A DNA stretch of 64,000 nucleotides from MVYY01 sp012517575 (GCA_031629035.1 JAVLUG010000009.1:124001-188000), one strand, 5' to 3'; positions 1 to 11,013 are shown, counted from the first letter of the stretch. The notes: generated from the sequence alone by a model not told the origin. Numbers and translations: made by a program.

Positions 1-1
1 A

Positions 2-841
2 AAATTAAAAGGTGGAACTATCCATCTCGATGGCAGTGTAAGTAGCCAGTATATTTCGGCTTTGATGATGACTGCGCCTTGCATGCAGGAAGGATTGAAT
101 ATAGTTTTGGAAGGTGAAATTATTTCGCTTCCATATATATTGATGACTATGAATATGATGAAAGAATTTGGTGTTGAGGTCAAGTTCTTGACAAACAGGA
201 TTGAAATTGCTCCACAGTTTTACAAACCAGTAGATTTTACCGTTGAGTCGGACTGGTCGGCGGCTTCATATTGGTTTGAAATACTGAGCATTGCCGGAGA
301 AGGAGAAATTTTTCTGAAAGGTTTACATCAAAATAGTTATCAAGGCGACAGCAAAGTAGCAGAACTTTTTGATAACTTAGGCGTTGCCGTTCAATATTTT
401 TCGGACGGAGTTTTATTAATACCCAACAAGGTAAATATTGATTATTTTAACTATGATTTTATCAATCAGCCTGACTTGGCTCAGACTTTTGTGGTTTGTT
501 GTTGTCTGAAAAAAATTCCGTTTCATTTCAAAGGACTTAAAAGTTTGAAAATCAAAGAAACCGATCGAATAGAAGCTTTAAAAACCGAATTGGCAAAATT
601 TGGCTTTCTGCTCACCGAACCGGCAGCAGGAGAATTGGCATGGAGTGGAGAAAAAAAAGAGGCCTGTCATTTTGAAGAGACAGGCGAAATATTTATTGAA
701 ACCTATGATGATCATCGCATGGCAATGGCTTTTGCTCCGGCTGCATTAATGTTTCCGGTTGCTATTGAGCATCCTGAAGTTGTCAGCAAATCGTATCCCA
801 CATTCTGGGACGACATCGAAAAAATAGACAAAAGAAAATAA
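2..841 (+). CDS. aroA: 3-phosphoshikimate 1-carboxyvinyltransferase (EPSP synthase), C-terminal part
   Basis: The reading frame is open from base 2, so the gene starts left of the window; about 279 codons of a family that usually has 410-440 residues are present. EPSP synthase transfers the enolpyruvyl group of PEP to shikimate-3-phosphate in the cytoplasm, the sixth step of the shikimate pathway. Visible signatures are LDGSVSSQYISAL at the left edge, the substrate-binding KETDRIEAL stretch (near base 550) and the conserved DDHRMAMAFAP block (near base 708). The methionine encoded near base 62 is internal, since the frame upstream already encodes family sequence. The gene converges on galM with 51 bp between the stops. 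Confidence 0.95.
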   Translation, partial: KLKGGTIHLDGSVSSQYISALMMTAPCMQEGLNIVLEGEIISLPYILMTMNMMKEFGVEVKFLTNRIEIAPQFYKPVDFTVESDWSAASYWFEILSIAGEGEIFLKGLHQNSYQGDSKVAELFDNLGVAVQYFSDGVLLIPNKVNIDYFNYDFINQPDLAQTFVVCCCLKKIPFHFKGLKSLKIKETDRIEALKTELAKFGFLLTEPAAGELAWSGEKKEACHFEETGEIFIETYDDHRMAMAFAPAALMFPVAIEHPEVVSKSYPTFWDDIEKIDKRK

Positions 842-892
842 AATTATTTTCTGACGTATTTTTTATTTTTTTGGAATAAATTTCCTCTTTCT

Positions 893-1957
<1,065 letters not shown>

Positions 1958-2079
1958 TTATTGAAATATTTCTTATTTGCATTTCAATCAATAGGTATTT
2001 TCTTCTGATTTTTATAAAACTTTTCGGATAAATTTCAACATCTATTGAAATTTATCCGAAATAAATTTTGAATGGAGAA

Positions 2080-3240
2080 TTAACTCAATCGGCAAGCACC
2101 ATCGCCTATTTCGGCAATATAAAATTCTGGTTTAATACCGATTTTTGCTTCATAGGCGCTTCCCACATTTTTAATAAAAGTGTCGATAGCTTCATCTTTT
2201 ACCAAAGAAACGGTACATCCTCCAAAGCCTCCGCCTGTCATTCGCGAACCAATCACTCCATCAATTTTCCATGCTTCTTCCACCATAGTATCGAGTTCGG
2301 GACCGGTAACTTCATAATCGTCGCGAAGAGAAACATGAGAAGCATTCATTAACTTGCCAAACTGGAGAATATCGCCAGCTCTCAAAGCTTTTACTGCATC
2401 TTTGGTACGCTGAACTTCACTTACTACGTGGCGGGCACGTTTTTTTGCCGTTTCGTCGGTAATGGCCGATTCTATATTCTTAAATTCTTCTTCAGTCAGT
2501 TCGGCCAAATATTTTATTGGACGAACCTTATTCAATTGTTCAACTGCTTTTTTACATTCGGCAACACGTTGATTGTAGGCGCCTGAATCAAGTTTATGAG
2601 GGCTGTGCGTATTGGAAATCAGAACTTTAATGCCATTCAATTTTACAGGAACCAGGTCAAATTCCAATGTGTCACAATTTAGGAAAATGGCATGATCTTT
2701 CTTTCCCTGTGCAGCGGCGAATTGATCCATAATACCGCAATTTACAAGTGCAAATTCATGCTCTGCCTTTTGCGACATCAATGCCAGTTCAGTGCGGTCA
2801 TATCCGGTTTTCAGTTGATCATTCAATGCGTAAGCCGTAACAACTTCCAACGAAGCTGAAGAAGACAAACCTGCACCGGCAGGGACATCTCCCCAGATTA
2901 AAATATCAAAACCTTCGTTGATCTTAACGCCTTTTTTGATAAATTGTGCAAAAACTCCTATCAGATAATTTGCCCACGAATTGTCGAGTCGTGTGGTTAA
3001 TTTATTCAGTGGTACTTCCACCGCATCCGGCTGATTCAATGAACGGAAACGTACTGTGTTTCCTCCATTTTTTCGAATGAGCAGGTAAGTGCCAAAACTA
3101 AGTGCACAAGGGAAAACGTAACCACCATTATAATCGGTATGTTCGCCAATTAAATTCACCCTTCCCGGAGCAAAATAAAGCCCATCGGCAGGCTGACCAT
3201 AAATTTTTTCAAAAGCTGATTTTAATTCCTGTTGAGTCAT
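2080..3240 (-). CDS. galK: Galactokinase
   Basis: Phosphorylates alpha-D-galactose with ATP to galactose-1-phosphate, the first committed step of the Leloir pathway. The 386-residue GHMP kinase carries the galactokinase signature GRVNLIGEHTDYNGG (26-40), the ATP-binding loop AGAGLSSSAS (121-130), the CGIMDQFA block with the catalytic Asp (about residue 172) and the C-terminal GGGFGGCTVSLV motif. It is followed by galM. No galT or galE lies nearby, so UDP-galactose formation must be encoded elsewhere. A -7 element sits 33 bp upstream of the start. Confidence 0.96.
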   Translation of the reverse strand: MTQQELKSAFEKIYGQPADGLYFAPGRVNLIGEHTDYNGGYVFPCALSFGTYLLIRKNGGNTVRFRSLNQPDAVEVPLNKLTTRLDNSWANYLIGVFAQFIKKGVKINEGFDILIWGDVPAGAGLSSSASLEVVTAYALNDQLKTGYDRTELALMSQKAEHEFALVNCGIMDQFAAAQGKKDHAIFLNCDTLEFDLVPVKLNGIKVLISNTHSPHKLDSGAYNQRVAECKKAVEQLNKVRPIKYLAELTEEEFKNIESAITDETAKKRARHVVSEVQRTKDAVKALRAGDILQFGKLMNASHVSLRDDYEVTGPELDTMVEEAWKIDGVIGSRMTGGGFGGCTVSLVKDEAIDTFIKNVGSAYEAKIGIKPEFYIAEIGDGACRLS

Positions 3241-3272
3241 ATTACGTTAGTTTTTTATAGTTTCTGAATTTA

Positions 3273-3280
3273 CAAAGTTA
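3273..3280 (-). promoter_or_regulatory. Bacteroidetes-type -7 promoter element for galK
   Basis: Read on the minus strand the site is TAACTTTG, an exact match to the Bacteroidetes -7 consensus TAnnTTTG, 33 bp upstream of the galK start. No TTTG box is seen at the usual -33 spacing, so only half of the promoter is supported. Confidence 0.5.
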
Positions 3281-3624
3281 GGTTAAATTCAAATATTTGT
3301 CTGTTTAAAAAATATGTTTTAAAACAGAATTTTTTTATGACACAACGTCGAATTCCATTTTAATGAATTTGGAAAAAATGGCTGGTTACATTTTCTGTTT
3401 GTTAATAAATGTATGCAAGTAATTGAATTATAATGACTTAATTTTTTTATTCTGAATTTGAAAATTTAAGTTAATTGAAAATCACATTTATATTTTTAAC
3501 TTCTAACCGGATTTGGTTGAACTGTCATTTACATTCTATTGTTATAGTTTCACAGAAAATTTTCTACTTAAATTTTACCAGTCAACAATTTTTTTGTAAC
3601 TTTAAATTATAAATTTCAGATTTG
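3281..3624. other. Intergenic region between divergent galK and the patatin gene
   Basis: About 340 bp of very AT-rich sequence with no convincing reading frame, RNA gene or repeat. It must hold the promoter of the plus-strand gene; TAACTTTA at 3597-3604 is one mismatch from the -7 consensus and is the best candidate, 21 bp from the ATG. Confidence 0.4.
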
Positions 3625-5922
3625 ATGAAGAAAAGATATCTTTTGTTGTTTTTATTGCTTTTATTTTATTCTTTAAGTTCCACCGCTCAAAAAGTTGGAT
3701 TAGTATTGAGTGGTGGCGGAGCCAAAGGCATTACTCATATCGGAGTTATTAAAGCGCTGGAAGAGAATGGTATTCCAATAGATTATGTGGCGGGAACTTC
3801 AATGGGCGCTATAGTCGGCAGCATGTATGCAATGGGACTGACACCGGAGGAAATGATGAAAATTATAAAATCCGACGATTTTAAATACTGGCTTACCGGA
3901 CAGGATGAACCAGAATATGTTGCTTATTTCAGAAATGGTGATCAGAAACCGGAATTTATGGGAGTAAGTTTTCGTTTCAATCCACATGATACCGTGAAGG
4001 TTAAGTCCAATATTCTTCCTACGCACATTGTCCCCACTCATCAACTTAATTATGCTTTTTTGGCTTTGTTTTCACAGGCTACAGCCATTTCGGACAAGAA
4101 TTTCGATCGACTTTTTGTCCCGTTTCGTTGTGTGGCTTCCGATATTTCCGAAAAAGTTCCAGTAGTTTTCAACAAAGGTTCACTAGGCGATGCTGTCAGA
4201 GCTTCTATGACTTTTCCATTGGTTTTCAAGCCTATCGTTATCGATGACCGATTGCTTTTTGATGGCGGTATTTACAATAATTTTCCGGTGGATGTGATGC
4301 GGAAAGACTTTAGTCCGGATATTATGATTGGAAGTGTCGTTGCAAAAAATCCGGAAAAACCTACGGAAGACAATCTTATTTTACAAATTGAAAACATGGT
4401 GATGTCTCAAACCGATTATGTCATTCCTAAAGAAGAAGGTTTTATGTTTCGTTTTGATTTGAGAAACTTCAATATGTTTGATTTTGCAAAAGCCGATCAG
4501 CTTTATCAAATGGGTTACGATTCTGCTCTTCAGAAAATTGAACTGATAAAATCGGCTATTTCGAGAAGAATTTCGGAAGAAGAACTCAACAAAAAACGAC
4601 AAGACTTCCGGAACGAGTTTCCTGAATTAAAATTTCAAAAGGTATATATAGATGGAATAGATTCTTTACAGAAACTTTATGTGGAACGCGAATTCCATAC
4701 TGGGAATGAAGTTTTTGATTTAAATAGTTTCAAGAAAAGTTATTTCAATCTTCTTTCCGACAATCAGATTTCTGAAATCACACCTATTGCAGTGTACAAT
4801 AAAACTTCAGGTTTCTTTGATTTGCATCTGAAAGTTAAAACTGAAGATCATTTAAAGGTAACAATGGGCGCAAATATTTCGTCAATGGCAAGCAATCAGG
4901 CTTATATCGGATTTTCTTATCAAAATTTGAAGGAATACGCTCAGACGGCATATTTGGATGCTCAGTTTGGTAGAATGTACAATGCGCTGGGGCTTGGTGT
5001 AAGAATGGATGCAGCAGCAAAAACCGATTTTTATGTGAAGTTTGGCTTTGTTACACATAAGTTTGATTATTTTGAGGGAAGCAGTTTGTTTTATAACGAT
5101 AATCGCATATCATATTTCAATCAGCAGGAAACGTATGGCAAACTGAGTATCGGATTTCCGTTGACAAAAAAAGGCAGAATAGAATTTGGACTGGGAGGAG
5201 GGTATTTAACCGACCATTATTTTCAAAATAAGAGTTTGATTACTTCCGGAGTGAAAAACGACCAAAGCAATTATTTGCTGGGAAGCGTTTTTATCAATGC
5301 CGAAAGCAACACTCTAAATCGTCCCAACTATGCAACCAGTGGATCATATTATGCTGCTTCGTTACAGCTTGCAGGTGGAAACCACAATGAGCAACTATAT
5401 TATCCGACAGAAAGAAAACTCGAAGGGCAGGAGTTGTGGTTGCAGTTTCTTGGAAAATATGACCGATATGTCACTCTTTCAAAAAAAGTTTCATTGGGGA
5501 CTTATGGAGAGTTGGCAATTTCCAATCGAAAATTGCTACCCAATTATACGGCTACTGTGATTCAAGCGCCTGCTTTCCGTCCAACTTTGCACAGTACCAC
5601 AATTTTTAACGAAGGTTACAGTGCCAATCAATATGCTGCATTTGGATTAAAACCCATTTACAATTTCAGTGATCAATTGCATTTTAGAACTGAAGCCTAT
5701 TGTTTTGTTCCTTACAAAACTATCTATCGTCTTTCTGATGAATCAGCAGCATACTCTAAATCTTTTTCTAATATAGAATTTATCTCCGAAGCTGCTGTGG
5801 TTTTGAGTTTCAGAAAAGCGACGCTGTCAGCATTCCTAAATTATTACAGTGCAGGCGCCAGCCATTGGAATGTGGGATTTAATGTTGGGATTCTTCTCTT
5901 CAACAAAAAGTTTTTGCAATAA
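3625..5922 (+). CDS. Patatin-like phospholipase with C-terminal outer-membrane beta-barrel
   Basis: A 765-residue secreted protein. A TTG just upstream is in frame, but the ATG at 3625 gives a clean signal peptide (KKRYLLLFLLLLF..TAQ) and is preferred. Residues about 23-220 form a patatin/RssA lipase domain: oxyanion loop SGGGAKG (29-35), nucleophile elbow GTSMG with Ser59, and catalytic DGG with Asp213. The rest (about 320-765) contains a POTRA-like stretch and then alternating aromatic beta-strands of a surface-antigen/BamA-type barrel ending in phenylalanine-rich strands. This layout resembles the PlpD/type Vd autotransporter group, in which the barrel anchors or exports the lipase. The substrate is probably a phospholipid or lyso-phospholipid. 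A terminator shared with the suf operon follows. Confidence 0.88.
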   Translation: MKKRYLLLFLLLLFYSLSSTAQKVGLVLSGGGAKGITHIGVIKALEENGIPIDYVAGTSMGAIVGSMYAMGLTPEEMMKIIKSDDFKYWLTGQDEPEYVAYFRNGDQKPEFMGVSFRFNPHDTVKVKSNILPTHIVPTHQLNYAFLALFSQATAISDKNFDRLFVPFRCVASDISEKVPVVFNKGSLGDAVRASMTFPLVFKPIVIDDRLLFDGGIYNNFPVDVMRKDFSPDIMIGSVVAKNPEKPTEDNLILQIENMVMSQTDYVIPKEEGFMFRFDLRNFNMFDFAKADQLYQMGYDSALQKIELIKSAISRRISEEELNKKRQDFRNEFPELKFQKVYIDGIDSLQKLYVEREFHTGNEVFDLNSFKKSYFNLLSDNQISEITPIAVYNKTSGFFDLHLKVKTEDHLKVTMGANISSMASNQAYIGFSYQNLKEYAQTAYLDAQFGRMYNALGLGVRMDAAAKTDFYVKFGFVTHKFDYFEGSSLFYNDNRISYFNQQETYGKLSIGFPLTKKGRIEFGLGGGYLTDHYFQNKSLITSGVKNDQSNYLLGSVFINAESNTLNRPNYATSGSYYAASLQLAGGNHNEQLYYPTERKLEGQELWLQFLGKYDRYVTLSKKVSLGTYGELAISNRKLLPNYTATVIQAPAFRPTLHSTTIFNEGYSANQYAAFGLKPIYNFSDQLHFRTEAYCFVPYKTIYRLSDESAAYSKSFSNIEFISEAAVVLSFRKATLSAFLNYYSAGASHWNVGFNVGILLFNKKFLQ

Positions 5923-5925
5923 ATA

Positions 5926-5965
5926 AAAAAAACTGACTTCAAAAAAATAAGAAGTCAGTTTTTTT
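5926..5965. terminator. Bidirectional rho-independent terminator
   Basis: A 15-bp perfect stem (AAAAAAACTGACTTC pairing with GAAGTCAGTTTTTTT) and a 10-base A-rich loop, with T-runs on both strands. It lies between the convergent patatin gene and sufD and can serve both. Confidence 0.85.
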
Positions 5966-5995
5966 AAATGCAACCATTAACCAATAACCAAGAAG

Positions 5996-7333
5996 TTAAC
6001 AAATCATACAGCCTTCACATCGGGATAGCTCTCCGCGAAGACGTTTTTCCACCAATAGTTTCATTCGGTCTTTCAAAGCATTGATCCGGATATTGTCCAT
6101 CACATCGGCAGTGAAGGCAAACATGAGCAGCAAACGTGCTTCGCTTTCCGAAATTCCGCGCGACTGCATGTAAAACTTGGCCGCTTCGTCCAATTGACCG
6201 ATAGTAGCACCATGAGAACATTTTACATCGTCGGCATATATTTCGAGTTGTGGCTTGGTCCGCATTTTGGCAGTTTTGCTCAGGAGAATATTTTTGTTGG
6301 TTTGAAAAGAAGAAGTTTTTTGGGCATTTTTTGCAACTTGTATTTTTCCTGCAAATGCTCCTTTGGAAGTATCATCCAATACATATTTAAACAATTCGCG
6401 ACTTTGAGAATTTGGTTTTTTGTGGACAATTTCAGTAAAATTATCCACATCCTGATTTTTATCGCCAATCACCATGCCGCAAAGTAAGCTTTCACAATTT
6501 TCTCCATCAATCAGCATTTCTATGTTGTTGCGCGTTACTCCGTTATGCAGAGTGATAACGTTTGTCAGCACATTCGACGAATCTTCCTGATGAATCAGCA
6601 AATTGGAAACATTGGTATTGAGAACATTGGTATTTTCGAGTTTATAGTGTTCGTAAACTGAATTTTTCCCTGCAAAAACTTCTGTAAGGCGGTTGGCAAA
6701 AAAGTGGACATGGTCCATGGTATGGTCGCAAACCAGCAACTGAGCTTTGGCTCCTTCTTCCAGAATAATCAAATTGTGACTGTTGGCCATGAAATCAACA
6801 TCGGAGCGCATTATGTTTATCAACTGCACTGGCTTAGAAAGTTGCACATTTTTAGGAATATACATAAAAAATCCATCTTGAGCGAAAGTTTCGTTGAAAG
6901 CAATCCAACCGTCATCTTTTTCGTTGCTCAATTTTCCCAGATATTTTTCTACCAATTGTGGATAAGTTTCTGCGGCTGTTCGCAGACTCTCTATAATTAC
7001 GCCTTCAGGCAAATGTTGTTTGGCCGTACTGTTGACAGGATAAAAAGTATCATTCAGCACAAAAAACAGATAGGAATGAATAGCCGGCACATCGCACTTA
7101 AAAACATCATAAGGATTGATTTGAAACTGCAATCGGTTGATGTTCAATCCGTATTCAATGGACAAAGGTGCCGACATATCGGTATATTTGTAGTTTTCGA
7201 GCTTTGAAGTTGGAAAACCAAGTCGTTCAAATTTCTCAAAGGCGGCATCACGAAAATTATTCATCAAAGCAGCCGAATGTTGCTTAATGAGGGTATGATA
7301 TTCTTTATAAAAATCGATATATTGCTGTTCCAT
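5996..7333 (-). CDS. sufD: Fe-S cluster assembly protein SufD
   Basis: Scaffold subunit of the SufBCD complex, which builds Fe-S clusters in the cytoplasm; SufD pairs with SufB and is needed for iron acquisition by the scaffold. The 445-residue protein has the SufBD beta-helix core, with the conserved C-terminal block KCSHGATIGQLDE and then YMQSRGISESEARLLL, typical of this family. The N-terminal helical region (about 1-100) is SufD-like and lacks the SufB features. It ends in CEGCMIC, an unusual cysteine-rich tail. It lies 34 bp after sufC as the last gene of sufBCD. No sufS or sufE lies directly beside it. Confidence 0.92.
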   Translation of the reverse strand: MEQQYIDFYKEYHTLIKQHSAALMNNFRDAAFEKFERLGFPTSKLENYKYTDMSAPLSIEYGLNINRLQFQINPYDVFKCDVPAIHSYLFFVLNDTFYPVNSTAKQHLPEGVIIESLRTAAETYPQLVEKYLGKLSNEKDDGWIAFNETFAQDGFFMYIPKNVQLSKPVQLINIMRSDVDFMANSHNLIILEEGAKAQLLVCDHTMDHVHFFANRLTEVFAGKNSVYEHYKLENTNVLNTNVSNLLIHQEDSSNVLTNVITLHNGVTRNNIEMLIDGENCESLLCGMVIGDKNQDVDNFTEIVHKKPNSQSRELFKYVLDDTSKGAFAGKIQVAKNAQKTSSFQTNKNILLSKTAKMRTKPQLEIYADDVKCSHGATIGQLDEAAKFYMQSRGISESEARLLLMFAFTADVMDNIRINALKDRMKLLVEKRLRGELSRCEGCMIC

Positions 7334-7367
7334 AATTATTTTAGTTTCGGATAGTGAAGAGGAATTT

Positions 7368-8132
7368 TTACTGCTCTATGGGAGTTTCTACTTCCTTTTT
7401 TATCCAATCGTAACCTTTTTCTTCCAGTTCAAGTGCCAGGTTTTTATCGCCTGTTTTTACGATTCGTCCGTCGTAAAATACATGAACAAAATCGGGAATG
7501 ATATAGTCGAGCAAACGCTGATAATGGGTGATAACGAGCGCAGCATTGTCGGGACGTTTGAGTTTGTTCACTCCGTTGGCAACAATTCGCAGCGCATCAA
7601 TGTCGAGCCCGGAATCTGTTTCGTCAAGAATCGCCAGTTTTGGTTCCAGCATTGCCATTTGAAAAATTTCGTTTCGTTTCTTTTCACCACCGGAAAAACC
7701 TTCGTTCACCGAACGGCTTGTCAATTTGTTGTCCATTTCGACCAGTTCCTTCTTTTCGCGCATCAGACGGAGAAAGTCAGCAGCCGAAAGAGGTTCGAGA
7801 TTCTTGTATTTCCGTTGCTCATTTACAGCCGTACGCATGAAGTTGACCATGCTGACACCCGGAATTTCGACCGGATATTGAAAACTTAAAAAAATTCCTT
7901 CGCGCGAACGATCTTCCGGCGACATTTCGAGCAAATTTTTTCCATTAAAATTAATTTCGCCGTGTGTTACCTCTACTGCCGGATTGCCGGACAATACCCA
8001 CGCTAAAGTGGATTTCCCTGCCCCGTTAGGGCCCATGATGGCATGTATTTCACCCGCCTGAATCGTTAAGTTTACGCCTTTTAATATCTCTTTTCCGTTG
8101 ATGGATGCGTGTAAATTTTTTATTTCCAACAT
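7368..8132 (-). CDS. sufC: Fe-S cluster assembly ATPase SufC
   Basis: ABC-type ATPase that drives conformational change of the SufBCD scaffold. The 254-residue protein has Walker A GPNGAGKST (34-42), a Q-loop SFQYPVEIPGV, the signature FSGGEKKRNEI and Walker B LAILDETDSGLD, all diagnostic for SufC (the family has KKR after the signature and ETDSGLD rather than EPTSGLD). It lies between sufB (55 bp upstream) and sufD (34 bp downstream). There is no transmembrane partner, as expected for a soluble ABC protein. Confidence 0.97.
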   Translation of the reverse strand: MLEIKNLHASINGKEILKGVNLTIQAGEIHAIMGPNGAGKSTLAWVLSGNPAVEVTHGEINFNGKNLLEMSPEDRSREGIFLSFQYPVEIPGVSMVNFMRTAVNEQRKYKNLEPLSAADFLRLMREKKELVEMDNKLTSRSVNEGFSGGEKKRNEIFQMAMLEPKLAILDETDSGLDIDALRIVANGVNKLKRPDNAALVITHYQRLLDYIIPDFVHVFYDGRIVKTGDKNLALELEEKGYDWIKKEVETPIEQ

Positions 8133-8187
8133 AATGTATTTTCCTAATAATCTGTATTTAATTTTCTCTTCAAAACATCGACGGGTC

Positions 8188-9624
8188 TTATCCCACCGAA
8201 CCTTCCAACGTTATCTGTAATAATTTTTGTGCTTCTACGGCAAATTCCATAGGTAATTTATTGATAACTTCCCTTGCGTAACCATTTACAATTAAGCCAA
8301 CGGCATCTTCGGTGGAAATTCCTCTTTGGTTGCAGTAAAAAATCTGTTCTTCGCTGATTTTGGAAGTTGTGGCTTCGTGTTCCACAATGGCTGTATCGTT
8401 GTTGACGTCCATATAAGGAAAAGTATGTGCACCACATTTATCGCCCAGCAGAAGACTATCGCATTGCGAAAAATTTCGAGCATTATCAGCGTTTTTTGAA
8501 ACTCTCACCAGCCCACGATAGCTGTTTTGACCGAAACCTGCTGAAATTCCCTTTGAAAGAATGTGGCTTCGGGTGTTTTTTCCCAAATGTATCATTTTTG
8601 TGCCGGTGTCAGCTTGTTGAAAATGATTGGTAACTGCTACCGAATAAAATTCGGCTGATGAATTATCACCTTGTAGAATGCAGCTGGGATATTTCCATGT
8701 AATGGCCGAACCTGTTTCAACCTGAGTCCATGAAATTTTGGAATTTTCCCCTTTGCAAATACCACGTTTGGTAACAAAATTGTAAATTCCGCCTTTTCCT
8801 TCCTTATCTCCCGGATACCAGTTTTGAACAGTAGAATATTTTACTTCAGCATTTTTTAGCGCAATGATCTCCACGATGGCGGCATGAAGCTGATTTTCAT
8901 CGCGCATGGGAGCCGTGCAGCCTTCGAGATAAGAAACGTAACTGTCTTCGTCGGCGACGATTAGGGTTCTTTCAAACTGCCCTGTATTGGACGCGTTGAT
9001 ACGAAAATAAGTAGAAAGTTCCATCGGACAGCGTACACCTTTTGGAATGTACACAAAAGAGCCATCACTAAAAACCGCGCTGTTGAGCGTAGCAAAAAAA
9101 TTGTCGGTATAGGGAACAACCGAACCCAGGTATTTTTGTACCAAATCGGGATGATGTTGCACAGCTTCGCTGAATGAACAGAAAATGATACCCAATTCTG
9201 CCAGATTTTCTTTGAAAGTGGTTTTTACCGAAATGCTGTCCATCACTGCATCTACGGCCATACCTGAAAGCGCTTTCTGTTCTTCGAGCGGAATTCCCAG
9301 TTTGTCGAATGTTTTCAAAACCTCAGGATCAACTTCTTCCAAGCTTTTTGGCGATTTTTTTCGTGGCGCAGCATAATAGGAAATATTCTGAAAATCAATG
9401 GGCGAAATTTCCAAATGAGCCCATGTCGGCATTTTCATTGTCAGCCAATGGCGATAAGATTTGATACGAAAATCGAGCAACCATTCCGGTTCGTTTTTCT
9501 TTGCCGAAATAAGTCGAACGATTTCTTCGTTAAGTCCCATAGGAATAACTTCGGTATCGATATTGGTTGTAAACCCGTATTTGTATTCTCCCTGAGTAAC
9601 TTGATTTATTATATCTTCGGACAT
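8188..9624 (-). CDS. sufB: Fe-S cluster assembly protein SufB
   Basis: Core scaffold on which the nascent Fe-S cluster is built, acting with SufC and SufD. The 478-residue length is normal. SufB hallmarks are visible: GVRCPMELSTYFRIN, SYVSYLEGCTAP, YSTVQNWYPGD, and near the C-terminus KCGAHTFPYMDV with a conserved Cys, followed by EHEATTSKISEEQIFYCNQRG. It is the first gene of the sufBCD operon, and the start ATG at 9624 fits the family N-terminus. The short C-terminal GSVG tail is ordinary. Confidence 0.97.
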   Translation of the reverse strand: MSEDIINQVTQGEYKYGFTTNIDTEVIPMGLNEEIVRLISAKKNEPEWLLDFRIKSYRHWLTMKMPTWAHLEISPIDFQNISYYAAPRKKSPKSLEEVDPEVLKTFDKLGIPLEEQKALSGMAVDAVMDSISVKTTFKENLAELGIIFCSFSEAVQHHPDLVQKYLGSVVPYTDNFFATLNSAVFSDGSFVYIPKGVRCPMELSTYFRINASNTGQFERTLIVADEDSYVSYLEGCTAPMRDENQLHAAIVEIIALKNAEVKYSTVQNWYPGDKEGKGGIYNFVTKRGICKGENSKISWTQVETGSAITWKYPSCILQGDNSSAEFYSVAVTNHFQQADTGTKMIHLGKNTRSHILSKGISAGFGQNSYRGLVRVSKNADNARNFSQCDSLLLGDKCGAHTFPYMDVNNDTAIVEHEATTSKISEEQIFYCNQRGISTEDAVGLIVNGYAREVINKLPMEFAVEAQKLLQITLEGSVG

Positions 9625-9860
9625 ACAATAACTGAAAAATAATTATTAATAAAAAAGTTGGTTTTAGAAATTATATAAAATCCAAAATTCAATAAGTACC
9701 TTTGATAACATTCAAAGGGTTGATTTTGTTTTGATAAATTTCTTTTTTGTAGAATAAATTGTTGCCGGAATAAAATTATTCTTAGTTCTTCATTGCCTTT
9801 TTATAGCAACTTCATGAAAAATTTTGATTTTTACTTTCGAAAATTAAATAAGTTGAAAAC
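9625..9860. other. Intergenic region upstream of sufB
   Basis: AT-rich sequence between sufB and the asd terminator. It must hold the sufB promoter. On the minus strand TATTTTTC, one base off the -7 consensus, lies close to the sufB start. No regulator box could be recognised and no gene is seen. Confidence 0.35.
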
Positions 9861-9895
9861 AAAAACCGCCATATCAACATGCTATGACGGTTTTT
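9861..9895 (-). terminator. Rho-independent terminator of asd
   Basis: On the minus strand AAAAACCGTCATA pairs with TATGGCGGTTTTT (13 bp, one G-U) around a 9-base loop, followed by a T-rich run. It lies about 30 bp after the asd stop. Confidence 0.8.
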
Positions 9896-9927
9896 GACAA
9901 AATTGTCGAGGGAAAAGCACTTCTTCA

Positions 9928-10935
9928 TCAAATATTTTTTTCCTTGATCAGATATTCGGCTATTTGAACCGCATTCAGCGCTGCGCCTTTTTTTATCTGA
10001 TCTGAAACACACCAGAATGTAATTCCGTTTGGATTTGCCAAATCTTTGCGAATACGGCCTACATAAACCGGATCTTTACCCGACAGGAAAAGTGGCATGG
10101 GATATAATTTTTCGGCAGGATTATCCATCACTACCACTCCTTCAGCATTTTCGAAAGCTGCTTTGACTTCTTCCAAGCTCAGAGGACGTTCAGTTTCAGC
10201 CCAGATACTTTCAGAATGTGCTCGCAGAGAAGGCACGCGAACGCAAGTAGCGCTCACCATTATGTCTGAATGCATGATTTTTCTGGTTTCGTTGAACATT
10301 TTCATTTCTTCCTTAGTATAACCGTTTTCAGTAAATACATCAACTTGAGGAATCACATTAAAAGCCAGTTGATAAGGAAATTTATTCACCGTTGGTGTCT
10401 CACCTGCCAACACCTGACGATACTGAAGTTCCAATTCGGCCATTGCAGCAGCCCCAGCGCCGCTGGCAGCCTGATAAGTTGACACGTGAACGCGTCGAAT
10501 ATGCGAAACATTTTCAATGGCTTTTAAAGCTACAACCATTTGAATGGTAGTACAGTTGGGATTGGCAATGATGCCGCGAGGACGATTTTTTGCATCGGAA
10601 GCATTCACTTCCGGAACGACCAACGGAACATCGTTCTCCATACGGAAAGCGGAAGAATTGTCGATCATCACTGCTCCATATTTTGTAATATCTTCGGCAA
10701 ATTCTTTGGAGGTTCCGGCTCCTGCAGATGTAAATACTAAATCAATGTCTTTAAAATCATCGTTATGTTTTAACTCTTTTACGGTGAGTTTTTCTCCTTT
10801 AAAATCATATACGCTGCCCGCACTACGGGATGAGCCAAACAGGCTCAAGGAAGTCAATGGGAAATTGCGTTCGGCTAAAACGCGCAAAAATTCCTGGCCA
10901 ACAGCTCCGCTGGCGCCTACAATTGCTACTCTCAT
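9928..10935 (-). CDS. asd: Aspartate-semialdehyde dehydrogenase
   Basis: NADPH-dependent reduction of aspartyl phosphate to aspartate semialdehyde, the branch point for lysine/diaminopimelate, methionine and threonine. The 335-residue cytoplasmic protein has the Rossmann loop GASGAVG (7-13), the SAGAG segment (70-74), the active-site NPNCTT with Cys128, and a conserved RVPSLRAHSES block carrying the catalytic His. It stands alone, divergent from the lamin-tail gene and followed by its own terminator. Confidence 0.96.
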   Translation of the reverse strand: MRVAIVGASGAVGQEFLRVLAERNFPLTSLSLFGSSRSAGSVYDFKGEKLTVKELKHNDDFKDIDLVFTSAGAGTSKEFAEDITKYGAVMIDNSSAFRMENDVPLVVPEVNASDAKNRPRGIIANPNCTTIQMVVALKAIENVSHIRRVHVSTYQAASGAGAAAMAELELQYRQVLAGETPTVNKFPYQLAFNVIPQVDVFTENGYTKEEMKMFNETRKIMHSDIMVSATCVRVPSLRAHSESIWAETERPLSLEEVKAAFENAEGVVVMDNPAEKLYPMPLFLSGKDPVYVGRIRKDLANPNGITFWCVSDQIKKGAALNAVQIAEYLIKEKNI

Positions 10936-11013
10936 TGTTGTAAAATTTTGGTTATTTGTATGTTTGGTAAAAAGAAATATGCTTGCAAGTGATTTTCTTT
11001 GTTAAGAAATTTT

